A stretch of DNA of 64,000 bases, from the NCBI GenBank assembly GCA_947498325.1, contig CANMKE010000007.1, forward strand, positions 62,001 to 126,000, read 5' to 3'. Under the pieces are notes generated by a model that was given only the letters and a program-made list of their open reading frames with translations, was not told the origin of the DNA and did no database searches. Origin of the DNA: an uncultured Persicobacter sp. (lineage in GTDB: Bacteria > Bacteroidota > Bacteroidia > Cytophagales > Cyclobacteriaceae). Shown piece after piece: positions 1 to 11,077 of the stretch (within the stretch, counting starts at the first letter, position 1; each line of letters starts with the position of its first letter). Made by a program: the position numbers and the translations under genes.

Positions 1-1386
1 ACGGAAGTCTTCATACTTCATTGCCTTTAATTTCTTGGCATTTTTCTCTGAATATTTGATCGTGTATTCTCTCAGCGCATTAGAGTAGAATAGCTTCACG
101 AAGTAATCGCTTTGGTTTGCGGTATCCAATGGCACGAAATAATCAGGCATGATTCCACCACCACCATAAACGGTTCTTCCATGAACGGTTTTATACTTCA
201 GGCTGTCATTCATCTTAATGCTGTCGGCGTGGAAAAACTCACCGTGTTCATACCTGTTGAGCCTGTCATTGAAATAGTCCTCCATATGTTTGGCGTCATA
301 AGGCTTTTGAATCGAACGACCACTTGGGGTATAGTATCTACTGATTGTGAGTCGAAGTTCCGAACCATCATTCAGCGGAATAGGCATTTGTACCAAACCT
401 TTACCGAAGGAACGGCGACCAACAACCAAGCCGCGGTCATTGTCCTGCACAGCACCCGAAACAATTTCCGAAGCCGAGGCACTTCCTTCATCAAGCAAAA
501 CAATCAATTTTCCTTTTTCAAAAAGACCAGGGCGTTTGGCGTAATATTGCGTGTTGTAGCGTTTTTCTTTCCCTTTGGTATAGACGATCAGGGCGTCGTT
601 GTCCAAAAGATCATCTGCAATTTTTACCGCCCGATCCATATAGCCTCCTGGGTTACCCTGAAGGTCAAGAATCAGTTTGGTCATGCCTTCATTTTTCAGT
701 TTTTTCAAACCATCATGGAACTCCTGATAGGTGGTTGCCGAGAAACGGCTGATCTTCATATAGCCAATTTCGTGATCGACCATATAGGCCACCTCCAAAG
801 AATTTTGAGGAATTTTATCTCTTACAATATCGAAGTTTAGGAGTTCCTTCGAGTTTTTGCGGTAGATCTTGACATTCACTTTGGTGCCTTGCTCACCTCG
901 GAGCATATCCACTACGTCGCGGTTGGAGATTCCCGTAGAAGCAATATTTTCGCCATCGACCTCTACAATTTTATCCCCACTTTTTATCCCTAACTTTTGA
1001 GAAGGCCCACCACTTAATGGAGAGACCACATATAGTGTGTCGCGTAAAATATTGAACTCAATACCTATGCCATAGAATTTTCCTTCAAGCTGAGATTTTG
1101 ACATTTCTAAATCCTTGGCAGGGATATAGACGCTATGCGGATCTAATTTTTCCAGCATTTTTGAGATGGCAGTTTCCACCAAATCTTCCGTGTCTACTTC
1201 ATCGACATAATCCCGCTGAATATAGCTGACAATATTGGAAAATTTATGAATGGAACTGATGAGTGAGTTATTTTTGGGTGATTCATTACCCGCCATGGTG
1301 GCGCCAATTAAAATACCTGCAATTAAGCCCAGGGCGATAAAAATCGGTAATTTAATGTGAAACGCTGAATTTTTCTTGCTACTCAT
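1..1386 (-). CDS. S41 family C-terminal processing peptidase (CtpA/Prc-like), 3' end cut by window
   Basis: Exactly 462 codons lie in the window, starting at the ATG whose complement ends at 1386, and the frame runs off the left edge. One N-terminal membrane segment (about residues 10-31) anchors a periplasmic body. A PDZ domain follows (about 85-175, with LSGGPSQKLGIKSGDKI), then the S41 core. The catalytic serine is in GSASASEI (about residue 310) and the lysine in RRSFGKGLVQ. These are the Ser-Lys dyad motifs of tail-specific and C-terminal processing proteases, which trim or degrade envelope proteins. Known Bacteroidota homologues are 500-560 residues, so most of the protein is here. It is divergent from the thiamine operon. 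The family call is secure; the substrate is unknown. Confidence 0.93.
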   Translation of the reverse strand, partial: MSSKKNSAFHIKLPIFIALGLIAGILIGATMAGNESPKNNSLISSIHKFSNIVSYIQRDYVDEVDTEDLVETAISKMLEKLDPHSVYIPAKDLEMSKSQLEGKFYGIGIEFNILRDTLYVVSPLSGGPSQKLGIKSGDKIVEVDGENIASTGISNRDVVDMLRGEQGTKVNVKIYRKNSKELLNFDIVRDKIPQNSLEVAYMVDHEIGYMKISRFSATTYQEFHDGLKKLKNEGMTKLILDLQGNPGGYMDRAVKIADDLLDNDALIVYTKGKEKRYNTQYYAKRPGLFEKGKLIVLLDEGSASASEIVSGAVQDNDRGLVVGRRSFGKGLVQMPIPLNDGSELRLTISRYYTPSGRSIQKPYDAKHMEDYFNDRLNRYEHGEFFHADSIKMNDSLKYKTVHGRTVYGGGGIMPDYFVPLDTANQSDYFVKLFYSNALREYTIKYSEKNAKKLKAMKYEDFR

Positions 1387-1757
1387 TCTATAATGTAATG
1401 TTAGATTAATTGCAAAGTTGAAATGCGAAAGGGTGAGTTTCGCCTAATAATTATAAAATTAGGCATAAGTTGGGCATAATCTTTAATTTCCCAAAATGGG
1501 ATTAATGAATTCTTTGCTTTAAATGCCAATTCTAAGGTATTTATTAGATAAGTACGTAATATAAGTTAAAAGTTATGGGATTTTTTGCGTTTGCACTTTA
1601 CAATTATAGCAGTGTCAAAATTACTGTTGATGGGGCAGGAGCGACTTTTAAATGTAAAAAGCCAAAATATGGGGTTGTTTTGGACTTTTTAAAGGGTTGT
1701 CGGCTTCTGAATATTGTAGCTTTTTAAACTGACCAAAAAATAAAAGTGACGGATTTA

Positions 1758-1790
1758 TTTGCTTGCAAATATATTTTAATGCTACATTTG
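1758..1790 (+). promoter_or_regulatory. Putative Bacteroidota promoter of the thiamine operon
   Basis: The -7 box TACATTTG at 1783-1790 matches the Bacteroidota consensus TAnnTTTG. Upstream TTTG at 1758-1761 or TTG at 1763-1765 gives 17-21 nt spacing to it, as expected for the -33 element. The predicted start near 1796 coincides with the first base of the riboswitch, which supports the call. Confidence 0.55.
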
Positions 1791-1796
1791 GAGGAA

Positions 1797-1870
1797 ACTT
1801 TAGGGGTGCCTGATCGGCTGAGATTATACCCTACGAACCTGATGTAGTTAACCCTACCGAAGGGAAAAGT
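1797..1870 (+). promoter_or_regulatory. TPP riboswitch (THI element)
   Basis: The conserved THI-box blocks occur in order: GGGGTGCC at 1803-1810, CTGAGA at 1818-1823, ACCC near 1828, then GAACCTGAT, TTAACCCT and CGAAGGGAA up to 1865. ACTTT (1797-1801) pairs with AAAGT (1866-1870) as P1. It sits between a promoter match and thiS, as TPP riboswitches do. Ligand binding should repress the thi operon. A possible translational expression platform lies downstream: CTCCTGA at 1895-1901 can pair with TTAGGAG at 2006-2012 next to the thiS start. No U-tract terminator was seen in the leader. Confidence 0.95.
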
Positions 1871-2012
1871 GAAATTCTTCATGATGTGTGTACCCTCCTG
1901 AGCGGTGGTCATTCCTATGGTTTTAGGCGTTGATTTTTCAAGCCTGTATTAGATTTTAATCGATACCATGCTATTTATAGTATTTTACCGATTCAATTTT
2001 TCATTTTAGGAG

Positions 2013-2216
2013 ATGATAATTTACCTCAACGAAACTGCAAAGGAGTGCACGGATAATCTTTCCCTTGCCCAATTTTTAAAATCTGAACAACTTATTGAAG
2101 CCTCGGGTATCGCTGTGGCGGTAAATCAGTGTGTTGTTTCACGTGCCGATTGGGAAACTCACCTTTTGCAATCCGAGGATAAAGTTCTGATCATTCGAGC
2201 AACACAAGGAGGATAA
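2013..2216 (+). CDS. thiS: Sulfur carrier protein ThiS
   Basis: 67 residues with the ubiquitin-like ThiS/MoaD pattern, starting MIIYLNE and ending in the required Gly-Gly tail (RATQGG). The C-terminal glycine is adenylated, then thiocarboxylated, and delivers sulfur to ThiG for the thiazole ring of thiamine. AGGAG abuts the ATG at 2013 with no spacer, closer than a normal ribosome-binding site, but the start fits the family's N-terminus. It is the first gene of the operon, under the TPP riboswitch, and ends 3 nt before thiC. No thiF adenylating enzyme is present in this operon. Confidence 0.93.
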   Translation: MIIYLNETAKECTDNLSLAQFLKSEQLIEASGIAVAVNQCVVSRADWETHLLQSEDKVLIIRATQGG

Positions 2217-4079
<1,863 letters not shown>

Positions 4080-4691
4080 ATGAAAGTGCGGCTCATCTCA
4101 CCAACGCATGCTTTAGTCGATGAAGCGGCTTTGGTGAGATCGCTCTTTGATCAGGGGCTGCATGCTTACCACTGGCGAAAGGCACCATTTAAGCCCCAAG
4201 ATTTTCAGGATTTCCTGAAGCAGCTGCCCATGGGTTTTCATCAGAGAATATGGGTGCATTTGTCTGAAATACCTACTGAAAGTCTTGGTGAGGTGAACAT
4301 TCATGCCAAAGGGGAGCTTGCGGAGCAAATTTGTGCTGCTGAAGAAAATGAGCAGCAAAAAATGTTTGCCAAAGGTAACCAATGGAGTACCGGAGCACAC
4401 ACGATAAGCGAGCTGAATGCCCGAAGAAAGTGGGCTCCTATTTTATTGGTCAGTCCTGTTTTTCCGAGTATCAGTAAAAATAATTATCAGCCTGCGGATA
4501 CCAGTTTCGGCAGTCAATGCCTGAAAATATTCCCCGATGCAGTTGCTTTGGGCGGGGTAGGGAAACCCCAAATTCCAATTTTAAAAGATTGGGGATTTAA
4601 GTCCTGCGCTTTGATGGGCAGTGTATGGGTGGGGGCTGATGAACCACTGGAGAATTTTAAGCAAATAATGACGATTATCAATGAAAGCTGA
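4080..4691 (+). CDS. Divergent ThiE/TenI-like thiamine phosphate synthase paralogue
   Basis: 203 residues with the outline of a TIM-barrel ThiE/TenI protein: N-terminal MKVRLISP, a SPVFPSISKN block where ThiE has GPxFxTxTK, ALGGV in place of the phosphate-binding IGGI, and a C-terminal ALMGSVW. The usual ThiE signatures VQLR, INDH and GTSxH are replaced by YHWRK, an unrelated segment and STGAH. A true ThiE is encoded two genes downstream, so this copy may have a regulatory, TenI-like or altered role. Its start touches the thiC stop, and its end overlaps thiD by 11 nt, so it is a fixed member of the operon. The family is fairly sure; activity is uncertain. Confidence 0.7.
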   Translation: MKVRLISPTHALVDEAALVRSLFDQGLHAYHWRKAPFKPQDFQDFLKQLPMGFHQRIWVHLSEIPTESLGEVNIHAKGELAEQICAAEENEQQKMFAKGNQWSTGAHTISELNARRKWAPILLVSPVFPSISKNNYQPADTSFGSQCLKIFPDAVALGGVGKPQIPILKDWGFKSCALMGSVWVGADEPLENFKQIMTIINES

Positions 4692-5421
4692 TCGAACGAC
4701 AGTCCTGAGCATTGCAGGTTTCGACCCTTCTGCGGGTGCAGGTGTGCTTGCTGATGTGAAAACTTTTGAGCAACATCAGGTGATGGGGCTGGCCGTTCAA
4801 ACGTGCTGGTCTGCGCAAAACGAGCAGCATTTTGAGCAGGTGGGCTGGCTGAAAACCGCGGAGATTATTAGTCAGCTGAAGGTTTTACTTCAGCTTTACA
4901 AGCCGCAGTACATTAAGGTTGGACTGGTGCCTTCATGGGCTGCTTTGCGGGATATTTTACAGGTCATCAATTCACAGGCACCATCAGCAAGAATTATTCT
5001 TGACCCTGTACTTTCTGCTTCTGCAGGCTTCGAGTTTCATCAGGAAGGGCATCGGATTTTTAAGACGGAAATTCTTCCTCAACTATTTCTGATTACCCCG
5101 AATGCCGAGGAGTACAAACAATTGTTTGGTAGCCAGCCCGTAGAAAAGTGGCCTTATGCCGCTCATCTTTTACTGAAAGGAGGTCATCGGGAACACCACC
5201 TTGGTGAAGACCTGTTGGTGGAAGGAGAGGGAATTTCGGTCATCAAAAGTAATCGGGGAAAGTTACCTTCCAAACATGGTACGGGCTGCATATTAAGCGC
5301 AGCGATTACCGCCCAGCTTGCTTTGGGGCAGGACCTGAAAACAGCCTGCCATTTGGCAAAAGAATACCTTGAACAGCGAATGGCCTACCACGAAGGGCTA
5401 TTGACATACCACCATTTATAA
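4681..5421 (+). CDS. thiD: Hydroxymethylpyrimidine/phosphomethylpyrimidine kinase ThiD
   Basis: 246 residues of the ribokinase-like fold. The N-terminal GFDPSAGAGVLADVKTF is the ThiD substrate-binding signature. ILDPVLSASAG and ITPNAEE are internal blocks, and KHGTGCILSAAI carries the ATP anion hole and catalytic Cys region typical of HMP kinases. It phosphorylates HMP to HMP-PP, which ThiE joins to the thiazole. The ATG lies inside the upstream ThiE-like gene (11 nt overlap), and thiE follows 2 nt after its stop. It is slightly shorter than the E. coli enzyme (266) but has all motifs. Confidence 0.94.
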   Translation: MKADRTTVLSIAGFDPSAGAGVLADVKTFEQHQVMGLAVQTCWSAQNEQHFEQVGWLKTAEIISQLKVLLQLYKPQYIKVGLVPSWAALRDILQVINSQAPSARIILDPVLSASAGFEFHQEGHRIFKTEILPQLFLITPNAEEYKQLFGSQPVEKWPYAAHLLLKGGHREHHLGEDLLVEGEGISVIKSNRGKLPSKHGTGCILSAAITAQLALGQDLKTACHLAKEYLEQRMAYHEGLLTYHHL

Positions 5422-5423
5422 GT

Positions 5424-6065
5424 ATGGAAAGATTAATCTATATCAGTCAGGGAAAAACCCCTGCGATACAACTTGAAAATATTGCCTTTGCCTGTCAGGT
5501 GGGGGTGAAGTGGGTGCAGCTACGCCTGAAAGATTGTGATCCGAAGGAGGTGAAAAAAACAGCCTTTGCCGCACAGAAAATCTGTGGGGAACATCAGGTA
5601 AAACTGACGATCAACGACCATGCGGAACTCGCCTTGTCGCTTGGTATTCCTTCTGTTCATTTGGGGTTAAATGATATGCCCACAGATGAAGCGCGAAAAT
5701 TATTGGGGCCTTCGGTGGAGATCGGCGGTACCTGCAATACTTTTGACCACCTGAAGTGGCATTGGCAAAATGGGGTAGATTACGTAGGACTGGGCCCTTT
5801 TCGATTTACCAAAACCAAAACCAAGCTCAGTCCAATTCTTGGTATTGAAGGCTATCAGCGGCTGATAAAACAAATGGCCATCGCCAATATTGAGCTGCCT
5901 GTTTTTGCGATTGGGGGAATTAAAGCAGACGATGTTTACCCCCTTTTCAATGCAGGGGTTTACGGCATCGCGATTTCTTCGGAGCTTCATCATCATCCCG
6001 ACCCTGAAGCCTTTGTGAAGTTTGTCGAAGGAATATTTCAATTAAAAAACACAACAACATGTTAA
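5424..6065 (+). CDS. thiE: Thiamine-phosphate synthase ThiE
   Basis: 213 residues with all core ThiE motifs in order: VQLRLKD (about residues 31-37), [37 protein letters not shown] and the C-terminal AIGGI phosphate site. It couples HMP-PP and thiazole phosphate to thiamine monophosphate in the cytoplasm. This intact copy contrasts with the degenerate paralogue at 4080-4691. The last 7 nt overlap the thiG start, so translation is probably coupled. Confidence 0.95.
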   Translation: MERLIYISQGKTPAIQLENIAFACQVGVKWVQLRLKDCDPKEVKKTAFAAQKICGEHQVKLTINDHAELALSLGIPSVHLGLNDMPTDEARKLLGPSVEIGGTCNTFDHLKWHWQNGVDYVGLGPFRFTKTKTKLSPILGIEGYQRLIKQMAIANIELPVFAIGGIKADDVYPLFNAGVYGIAISSELHHHPDPEAFVKFVEGIFQLKNTTTC

Positions 6066-6832
6066 CCATAGCCAACCGAACATTTCAGTCCCGTTTGTTT
6101 ACAGGAACGGGGAAATTTGCCTCTTCCATAGAGATGGAAAACGCCCTGCTGGCTTCCGCTTCGGAACTGGTCACCATGGCTTTAAAACGGGTAGATGTCA
6201 ATGATGAACGTGATGATATTTTATCACACCTGCAACATCCGCACCTTCACCTTTTGCCCAATACCTCGGGGGTCAGAACTGCCAAAGAGGCGATTTTTGC
6301 CGCTGAACTTGCCAGGGAGGCCTTGCAGACGAACTGGCTGAAGCTGGAGATTCATCCTGATCCTAAATATTTAATGCCTGATCCTATTGAAACCTTGAAG
6401 GCTGCCGAAGCCCTGGTGAAAAAAGGATTCGTGGTTTTGCCTTATTGCCATGCTGATCCTGTGCTATGTAAACGCCTTGAAGAGGTGGGGACCGCTGCCG
6501 TAATGCCACTGGCGGCGCCTATTGGCAGTAATAAGGGATTGGAAGCAGCGGCTTTTTTAGAGATTATCATTGAGCAAAGCAATGTGCCCGTGGTGGTGGA
6601 TGCTGGTATTGGTGCACCGTCTCATGCCGCGCAGGCAATGGAGATGGGGGCTGATGCGGTGCTGGTCAATACTGCTATTGCCGTCTCTGAAAACCCAACG
6701 CAAATGGCTTGCGCTTTTAAGCTTGCTGTTGAGGCAGGACGATTAGCTTATGAAGCGAAATTGGCACCAAAACAAGCGGTGGCACAGGCAAGCAGCCCAC
6801 TGACGGATTTTTTAGCTGAACTTGGGGGCTGA
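6059..6832 (+). CDS. thiG: Thiazole synthase ThiG
   Basis: 257 residues, full length. ThiG builds the thiazole phosphate ring from deoxyxylulose phosphate, dehydroglycine and ThiS thiocarboxylate. Visible blocks are FTGTGKF at the start, [16 protein letters not shown] with the lysine that forms the Schiff base, [31 protein letters not shown], and the C-terminal phosphate site [22 protein letters not shown]-like region followed by NTAIA. It overlaps thiE by 7 nt and thiH by 1 nt, in line with ThiG and ThiH acting together. Confidence 0.96.
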   Translation: MLTIANRTFQSRLFTGTGKFASSIEMENALLASASELVTMALKRVDVNDERDDILSHLQHPHLHLLPNTSGVRTAKEAIFAAELAREALQTNWLKLEIHPDPKYLMPDPIETLKAAEALVKKGFVVLPYCHADPVLCKRLEEVGTAAVMPLAAPIGSNKGLEAAAFLEIIIEQSNVPVVVDAGIGAPSHAAQAMEMGADAVLVNTAIAVSENPTQMACAFKLAVEAGRLAYEAKLAPKQAVAQASSPLTDFLAELGG

Positions 6833-7950
6833 TGGATTCATTTAAATCATTGTTTTCGGAATATCGATGGGAGGAGGTCAAAGCCAGGATTTATGCCAAA
6901 ATGGCAACGGACGTCAGGCGGGCATTGGCAAGTAAGCACAGGAATCTCGAGGATTTCATGGCCATGATTTCCCCTGCCGCGGAACCGTTTCTCGAAGAGA
7001 TGGCACAGCGCAGTCATCAATTAACACAAAAGCGTTTTGGGAAAACGATTCAGATGTATGTGCCGATGTATCTCTCCAATGAATGTCAGAATATTTGTAC
7101 CTATTGTGGGTTCAGTCTTGACAATAAAATTCCGAGGCGGACACTGACGGATGCCGAAATACTTAAAGAAGCCTCCACGATAAAGGCGATGGGTTTTGAA
7201 CATTTGTTGCTGGTAACGGGTGAGGCAAACCGTACTGTGGGTGTCCCTTACATCAAGAAAGCCATGCGCTTACTGCGTCCGCACTTTGCAAATTTATCAA
7301 TGGAGGTGCAACCCTTGGAACAGCAGGAGTATGAAGAATTGATTGCGGAAGGGCTGAATCAGGTTTACATTTATCAGGAAACCTATCACGAGGCGGATTA
7401 CAAAATTCACCATACCAAAGGGCGAAAATCCAATTTCGATTACCGGCTGGAAACTCCCGACCGTCTGGGTAGGGCAGGGATTCATAAAATTGGCCTGGGG
7501 GTGCTGATTGGTTTGGAAGACTGGAGAACCGACTGTTTTTTCAATGCATTGCATTTGTCATATCTTGAGAAAAAATATTGGCAGACCAAATATTCGATCT
7601 CCTTTCCGCGCCTTAGGCCATTCAGTGGAGGGCTGGAACCTAAAGTAGCGATGAATGACCGTGAGCTTGTTCAGTTAATTTGTGCTTACCGCCTGTTCAA
7701 TCAGGAGGTGGAAATGAGCCTCAGCACAAGGGAACATGAGGTTTTTCGAGATCATGCCTTCAAACTTGGCATTACTTCCATGAGTGCGGGATCGAAGACC
7801 AACCCAGGAGGTTATGCGGTGGCGCCACAATCGTTGGAGCAGTTTGAGATTTCCGATGAGCGGAGCCCCGAGGCGATTGCAAAAATGCTGCAATCCAAGG
7901 GTTACGAGGCTGTTTGGAAAGACTGGGACCTTTCCTATGATGTGAAATAG
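6832..7950 (+). CDS. thiH: 2-iminoacetate synthase ThiH (radical SAM)
   Basis: 372 residues. The radical SAM cluster motif is Cys85-X3-Cys89-X2-Cys92 (CQNICTYC), followed by GFSLDNKI. Later blocks VYQETY-like (YIYQETYHEADY), GVLIGLEDWRTD and FPRLRPF are typical of ThiH. It cleaves tyrosine to give dehydroglycine for ThiG, an oxygen-sensitive alternative to ThiO. Its start codon overlaps the thiG stop by one base. It is the last gene of the operon and is followed by a hairpin. Confidence 0.96.
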   Translation: MDSFKSLFSEYRWEEVKARIYAKMATDVRRALASKHRNLEDFMAMISPAAEPFLEEMAQRSHQLTQKRFGKTIQMYVPMYLSNECQNICTYCGFSLDNKIPRRTLTDAEILKEASTIKAMGFEHLLLVTGEANRTVGVPYIKKAMRLLRPHFANLSMEVQPLEQQEYEELIAEGLNQVYIYQETYHEADYKIHHTKGRKSNFDYRLETPDRLGRAGIHKIGLGVLIGLEDWRTDCFFNALHLSYLEKKYWQTKYSISFPRLRPFSGGLEPKVAMNDRELVQLICAYRLFNQEVEMSLSTREHEVFRDHAFKLGITSMSAGSKTNPGGYAVAPQSLEQFEISDERSPEAIAKMLQSKGYEAVWKDWDLSYDVK

Positions 7951-7962
7951 GCGCAAAGAAAT

Positions 7963-7986
7963 GGGAGGTGCATTTAGCAACCTCCC
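7963..7986. terminator. Hairpin between convergent thiH and PorE-like gene
   Basis: GGGAGGT (7963-7969) pairs with ACCTCCC (7980-7986) around a 10 nt loop. A moderate U-run (CTAATTTT) follows on the plus strand. It lies between two convergent genes and may stop transcription from either side. Confidence 0.6.
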
Positions 7987-8024
7987 CTAATTTTGGCTTT
8001 CGTGGAAAAGCCTAACACAGTATT

Positions 8025-10160
8025 TTAAAAGTCAAGAATTTTGAACTCAGTCCTTCGGTTTGCGGCATGCACTTCCTCTGGGCAGTCGCCGTTGGGGCAG
8101 GGCATTTTTGGCTGTGTTTCGCCATAATATTTATAGACCAACCTAAAGGGCTCAATGCCGAATTTCTCAAAATAGGCCAGGGCAGATTTTGCTCTTTTCT
8201 GAGAAAGAACCTTATTGTATTCGTCCGTGCCTCGTGCATCGGTATGGGAGGAAAGTTCCAAAACGATGTCGGGATTATTTTTTAGGATGCGGATAACCTT
8301 GTTGAGTGTTGTCCGAGATTCAGGGGTAATGGCCGCTCGGTCAAATTCATAATAAATGTTCTCAATGTCGAGAATCTTATTTTTTTTCAGTCGCTCCAGC
8401 GGAGAGATCCTATTGATATTTCTCATTTGATTTAAGGGCACGCTTACGGTTTGTTCATGACTCATGAAGTCCGTTTTCTGAGCCAGAATGAGGTATTCGC
8501 TCCCTGGCTGTACGGAAAAGTCATAGTAACCATCCTCAGACTCATACGACCTGACATCGCCAGTATTTACATCTTTGAGCACCACTACGGCTTTAGGTAA
8601 AATGGTATTGGAAGTACCGTTCACCACCTTGCCAGTAAGATGCGGGGTGTAACCTTTGCTCAGATAAATCTCCTTCTCGATGGTTTTATTTTCAGTGAAC
8701 CCCTTGGTGTCGAAAGCGAGGGCTTCCGTGGTGTATCGTTTTTTATCGCAATTGACCTTATATGCAATCTCAGGATTCAGGCGGATAAAATATTCGCCAA
8801 ATTCATCACTGACCCCACGAACCACTTTGCCTTTATCATCAATCAATTCAATGCTTGCCATGGGAATGGATTTGCCATTTTCTTTGTCCTTTACCGTAAC
8901 ATTGAGGTCAATCATGATATTCTGAAAATGGTAAATGTCGTCATTGCCATTTCTTGCCCCTCGGTTGGAAGAGAAAAAGCCCCGAAAATCTGTGGAGTCC
9001 CTGCCAATCAGGCAAATCCCAAAATCATCTTTCTCGGAATTGAAAGGGGCACCGAGGTGTTCCACTTCCCCATATTTATCACCTTTCACTTTTACCCTGA
9101 ATAAATCAAGGCCGCCAAGCCCTGGGTGGGTGTCTGAGGAAAAATACAGATAGCCGTCATCAGCAATATAGGGAAACAGCTCATTGCCATTGGTGTTGAT
9201 GCTTTTTCCAAGGTTTTCGGGCGTGCCCCATTTTCCATAAGGTGTTTTACTGCTTTTATAGAGATCTGTGCCACCATAGCCATCGCTATAATTCGTGACC
9301 AGATACATGGTTTGTCCATCTTTACTGATGGTCGGGTGACCTTCGGAAGAATGCTTTTTATGAAAGTTTAAATGTTTCGGTTTGCTCCACTTTTCATCCC
9401 CTTCCTTTTGGGTGTACATTATCTGTAAGTTTCGCTGCTCCCGTTCGTTGGAGGTGTTTCGTGTAAAGTAGAGGGTTTTGGTTGCCTGGTCAAAAGTAGC
9501 CGGCCCTTCATGTAGTTTTGAGTTGATTGTTTTGGGCATTGCTGTGGCATCATCAATCTGACCAATACCGTTGAGTTGCCCTTCAAATAAGTTGATAAAG
9601 TGCTGATTATCCCATAAGTACCGCGATTTGTGATATGCGCGAGAGGAACACCAGATCAGTTTATCTTCAACAACCGTTGGGCTGAAATCATTAAATTCAC
9701 TGTTGAAATTAGTGGCTTCCGCTTTAACGGCGAACTTGTTCACCGACAGGCTGCTGTAGTTTCCACAGGCGCGTAATTTGGGCATAATGAGTGCGCGGTC
9801 TTCGGGATGGTAATTGAGGTATCGTTTCAGTACCACCCGAGCGGCCTTGTAGCTTTTTTGACTCATCAGCAAATCGGCATAAGGCAACATCAGTTCTGTT
9901 TTTGCAGGGTATAATTTGATCAGTACACGGTAGGTTTCCAGGGCTTCAGGGTACCTTTTGGCCGCCATATAGGCCTGCGCCAGCTTTTGTGTTACCTCGC
10001 CACTGTTTTTTGTGGCCAGGTACTTACTGTATTCATCAATAGCGGCGGTGTATTCATGTTTTTTGAAATGCTTGTCCGCTTTGATCAGTGTTTTTTGTTG
10101 TCCAAAACCATTCAATGCAATGATGGCCGTCAGTAGGGTAGTGAGCAGTAGTTGTTTCAT
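8025..10160 (-). CDS. PorE-like OmpA-family protein (TPR, beta-propeller, CRD, OmpA)
   Basis: 711 residues with a type I signal peptide (to about 20, GFGQ). Domains in order: TPR-like repeats (about 25-130); a PD40 beta-propeller (about 140-400, with NDFSPTVVEDKLIWCSSR and PYIADDGYLYFSS); two carboxypeptidase-regulatory-like domains (about 410-590); and an OmpA peptidoglycan-binding domain (about 600-711, with HTDARGTDEYN and NRRTEF). PorE of the T9SS has this same architecture; PorE is a lipoprotein, but no lipobox is seen here. It is the third gene of the adhesin-SprF operon, starting 2 nt after the SprF stop. It probably links the outer-membrane SprF/adhesin assembly to peptidoglycan. Equivalence to PorE itself is inferred. 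Confidence 0.88.
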   Translation of the reverse strand: MKQLLLTTLLTAIIALNGFGQQKTLIKADKHFKKHEYTAAIDEYSKYLATKNSGEVTQKLAQAYMAAKRYPEALETYRVLIKLYPAKTELMLPYADLLMSQKSYKAARVVLKRYLNYHPEDRALIMPKLRACGNYSSLSVNKFAVKAEATNFNSEFNDFSPTVVEDKLIWCSSRAYHKSRYLWDNQHFINLFEGQLNGIGQIDDATAMPKTINSKLHEGPATFDQATKTLYFTRNTSNEREQRNLQIMYTQKEGDEKWSKPKHLNFHKKHSSEGHPTISKDGQTMYLVTNYSDGYGGTDLYKSSKTPYGKWGTPENLGKSINTNGNELFPYIADDGYLYFSSDTHPGLGGLDLFRVKVKGDKYGEVEHLGAPFNSEKDDFGICLIGRDSTDFRGFFSSNRGARNGNDDIYHFQNIMIDLNVTVKDKENGKSIPMASIELIDDKGKVVRGVSDEFGEYFIRLNPEIAYKVNCDKKRYTTEALAFDTKGFTENKTIEKEIYLSKGYTPHLTGKVVNGTSNTILPKAVVVLKDVNTGDVRSYESEDGYYDFSVQPGSEYLILAQKTDFMSHEQTVSVPLNQMRNINRISPLERLKKNKILDIENIYYEFDRAAITPESRTTLNKVIRILKNNPDIVLELSSHTDARGTDEYNKVLSQKRAKSALAYFEKFGIEPFRLVYKYYGETQPKMPCPNGDCPEEVHAANRRTEFKILDF

Positions 10161-10162
10161 TG

Positions 10163-11074
10163 TTAGAAATATCTTGGGCTGAAAATCGCTTCATCCATTT
10201 TAAAGAGGTCGAAGCCTATAAATATTTCATGGGTACCAATTTGTTGTGGGCCCAAATCCGAAATAGGATAATCATAAGCATAGCCAAACCACCATTGGGG
10301 TTTGGGGTGTATTTCTGCCATGACCGCCAGGCCGTCGTTGGATCGGTAGGTGGCCCCGACCCAGAGGTAATCGTTGAAGATCGCCGTGATGTTGGCATCT
10401 ACCTGAAATGGCCGCCCACTGACCTGCTTCATCAATACTGCGGGTTTTAGCTTAACAGATGAAGAAACAGGGAAAATCGCCCCAAAGGTGATGTACATAT
10501 GGTTGAGGAGCTGTGCCTGTGCATCGGGGTTCTCCTTGTTCAGTCGGTGTTGCATAAGCTGAGGCAAGGAGATTCCTGCAAAGAATCGCTCTGAATAATA
10601 GTAAGCGCCTACGCCAACAGTGGGCAGAAGGAAGGATTCATTGTTGAGGCCAAACAATGGGTCGTCAGGGTCCTGAATATTGAGTTCATCCCAGTTGTTG
10701 TTGTATTGAATAATCCCCCCAGTTACCCCCAGGCGTAAGGAGTGTTTTTTGCTGAGCGGAATTTTATAGGAATAGCTCCCGTTAAAGCCGGTGGTTCGGT
10801 TAACCCCGAGCTGGTCGTTGTAAACGTTCATTCCCAGCCCCATTTTTTCTGTCGGTTGCCCGTGCAGGGAAAATGTGGCTGTTTTAGGTGCTCCTTCAAG
10901 CTGCGTCCATTGGTGGCGATACAGTAAACTGGCGCTTACCCAGGCACGGCTTCCGGCATAGGCAGGGTTGTACATTAAGCCATTAAACAGGTATTGGGTG
11001 TACATCGGCTCTTGTTGTGCCTGGCAGAACAGGCTGAAAACAGAGCAAAGCAACGTGATATATAATTTTTTCAT
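10163..11074 (-). CDS. PorP/SprF family type IX secretion membrane protein
   Basis: 303 residues with a signal peptide (cleavage near AQQE, residue 20). The start of the mature protein, PMYTQYLFNGLMYNPAYAGSR, is close to the hallmark of the PorP/SprF family (shown here in pieces: MYTQY, LMYNPAYAGS). The rest is a predicted outer-membrane beta-barrel rich in aromatic beta-strands. SprF of Flavobacterium is needed for surface display of the SprB adhesin encoded next to it. Here the gene follows a giant adhesin by 3 nt and precedes a PorE-like protein by 2 nt, the same logic. It is presumably the dedicated outer-membrane partner of the adhesin. Confidence 0.94.
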   Translation of the reverse strand: MKKLYITLLCSVFSLFCQAQQEPMYTQYLFNGLMYNPAYAGSRAWVSASLLYRHQWTQLEGAPKTATFSLHGQPTEKMGLGMNVYNDQLGVNRTTGFNGSYSYKIPLSKKHSLRLGVTGGIIQYNNNWDELNIQDPDDPLFGLNNESFLLPTVGVGAYYYSERFFAGISLPQLMQHRLNKENPDAQAQLLNHMYITFGAIFPVSSSVKLKPAVLMKQVSGRPFQVDANITAIFNDYLWVGATYRSNDGLAVMAEIHPKPQWWFGYAYDYPISDLGPQQIGTHEIFIGFDLFKMDEAIFSPRYF

Positions 11075-11077
11075 AGG

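Noticed and set aside
1724-1912. 62-codon minus-strand reading frame
   Set aside because: It is antisense to the TPP riboswitch and promoter, and its text has no protein-like pattern.
8025-10160. Plain OmpA porin
   Set aside because: There is no N-terminal barrel; the domain order is TPR, propeller, regulatory domains and a C-terminal OmpA domain.
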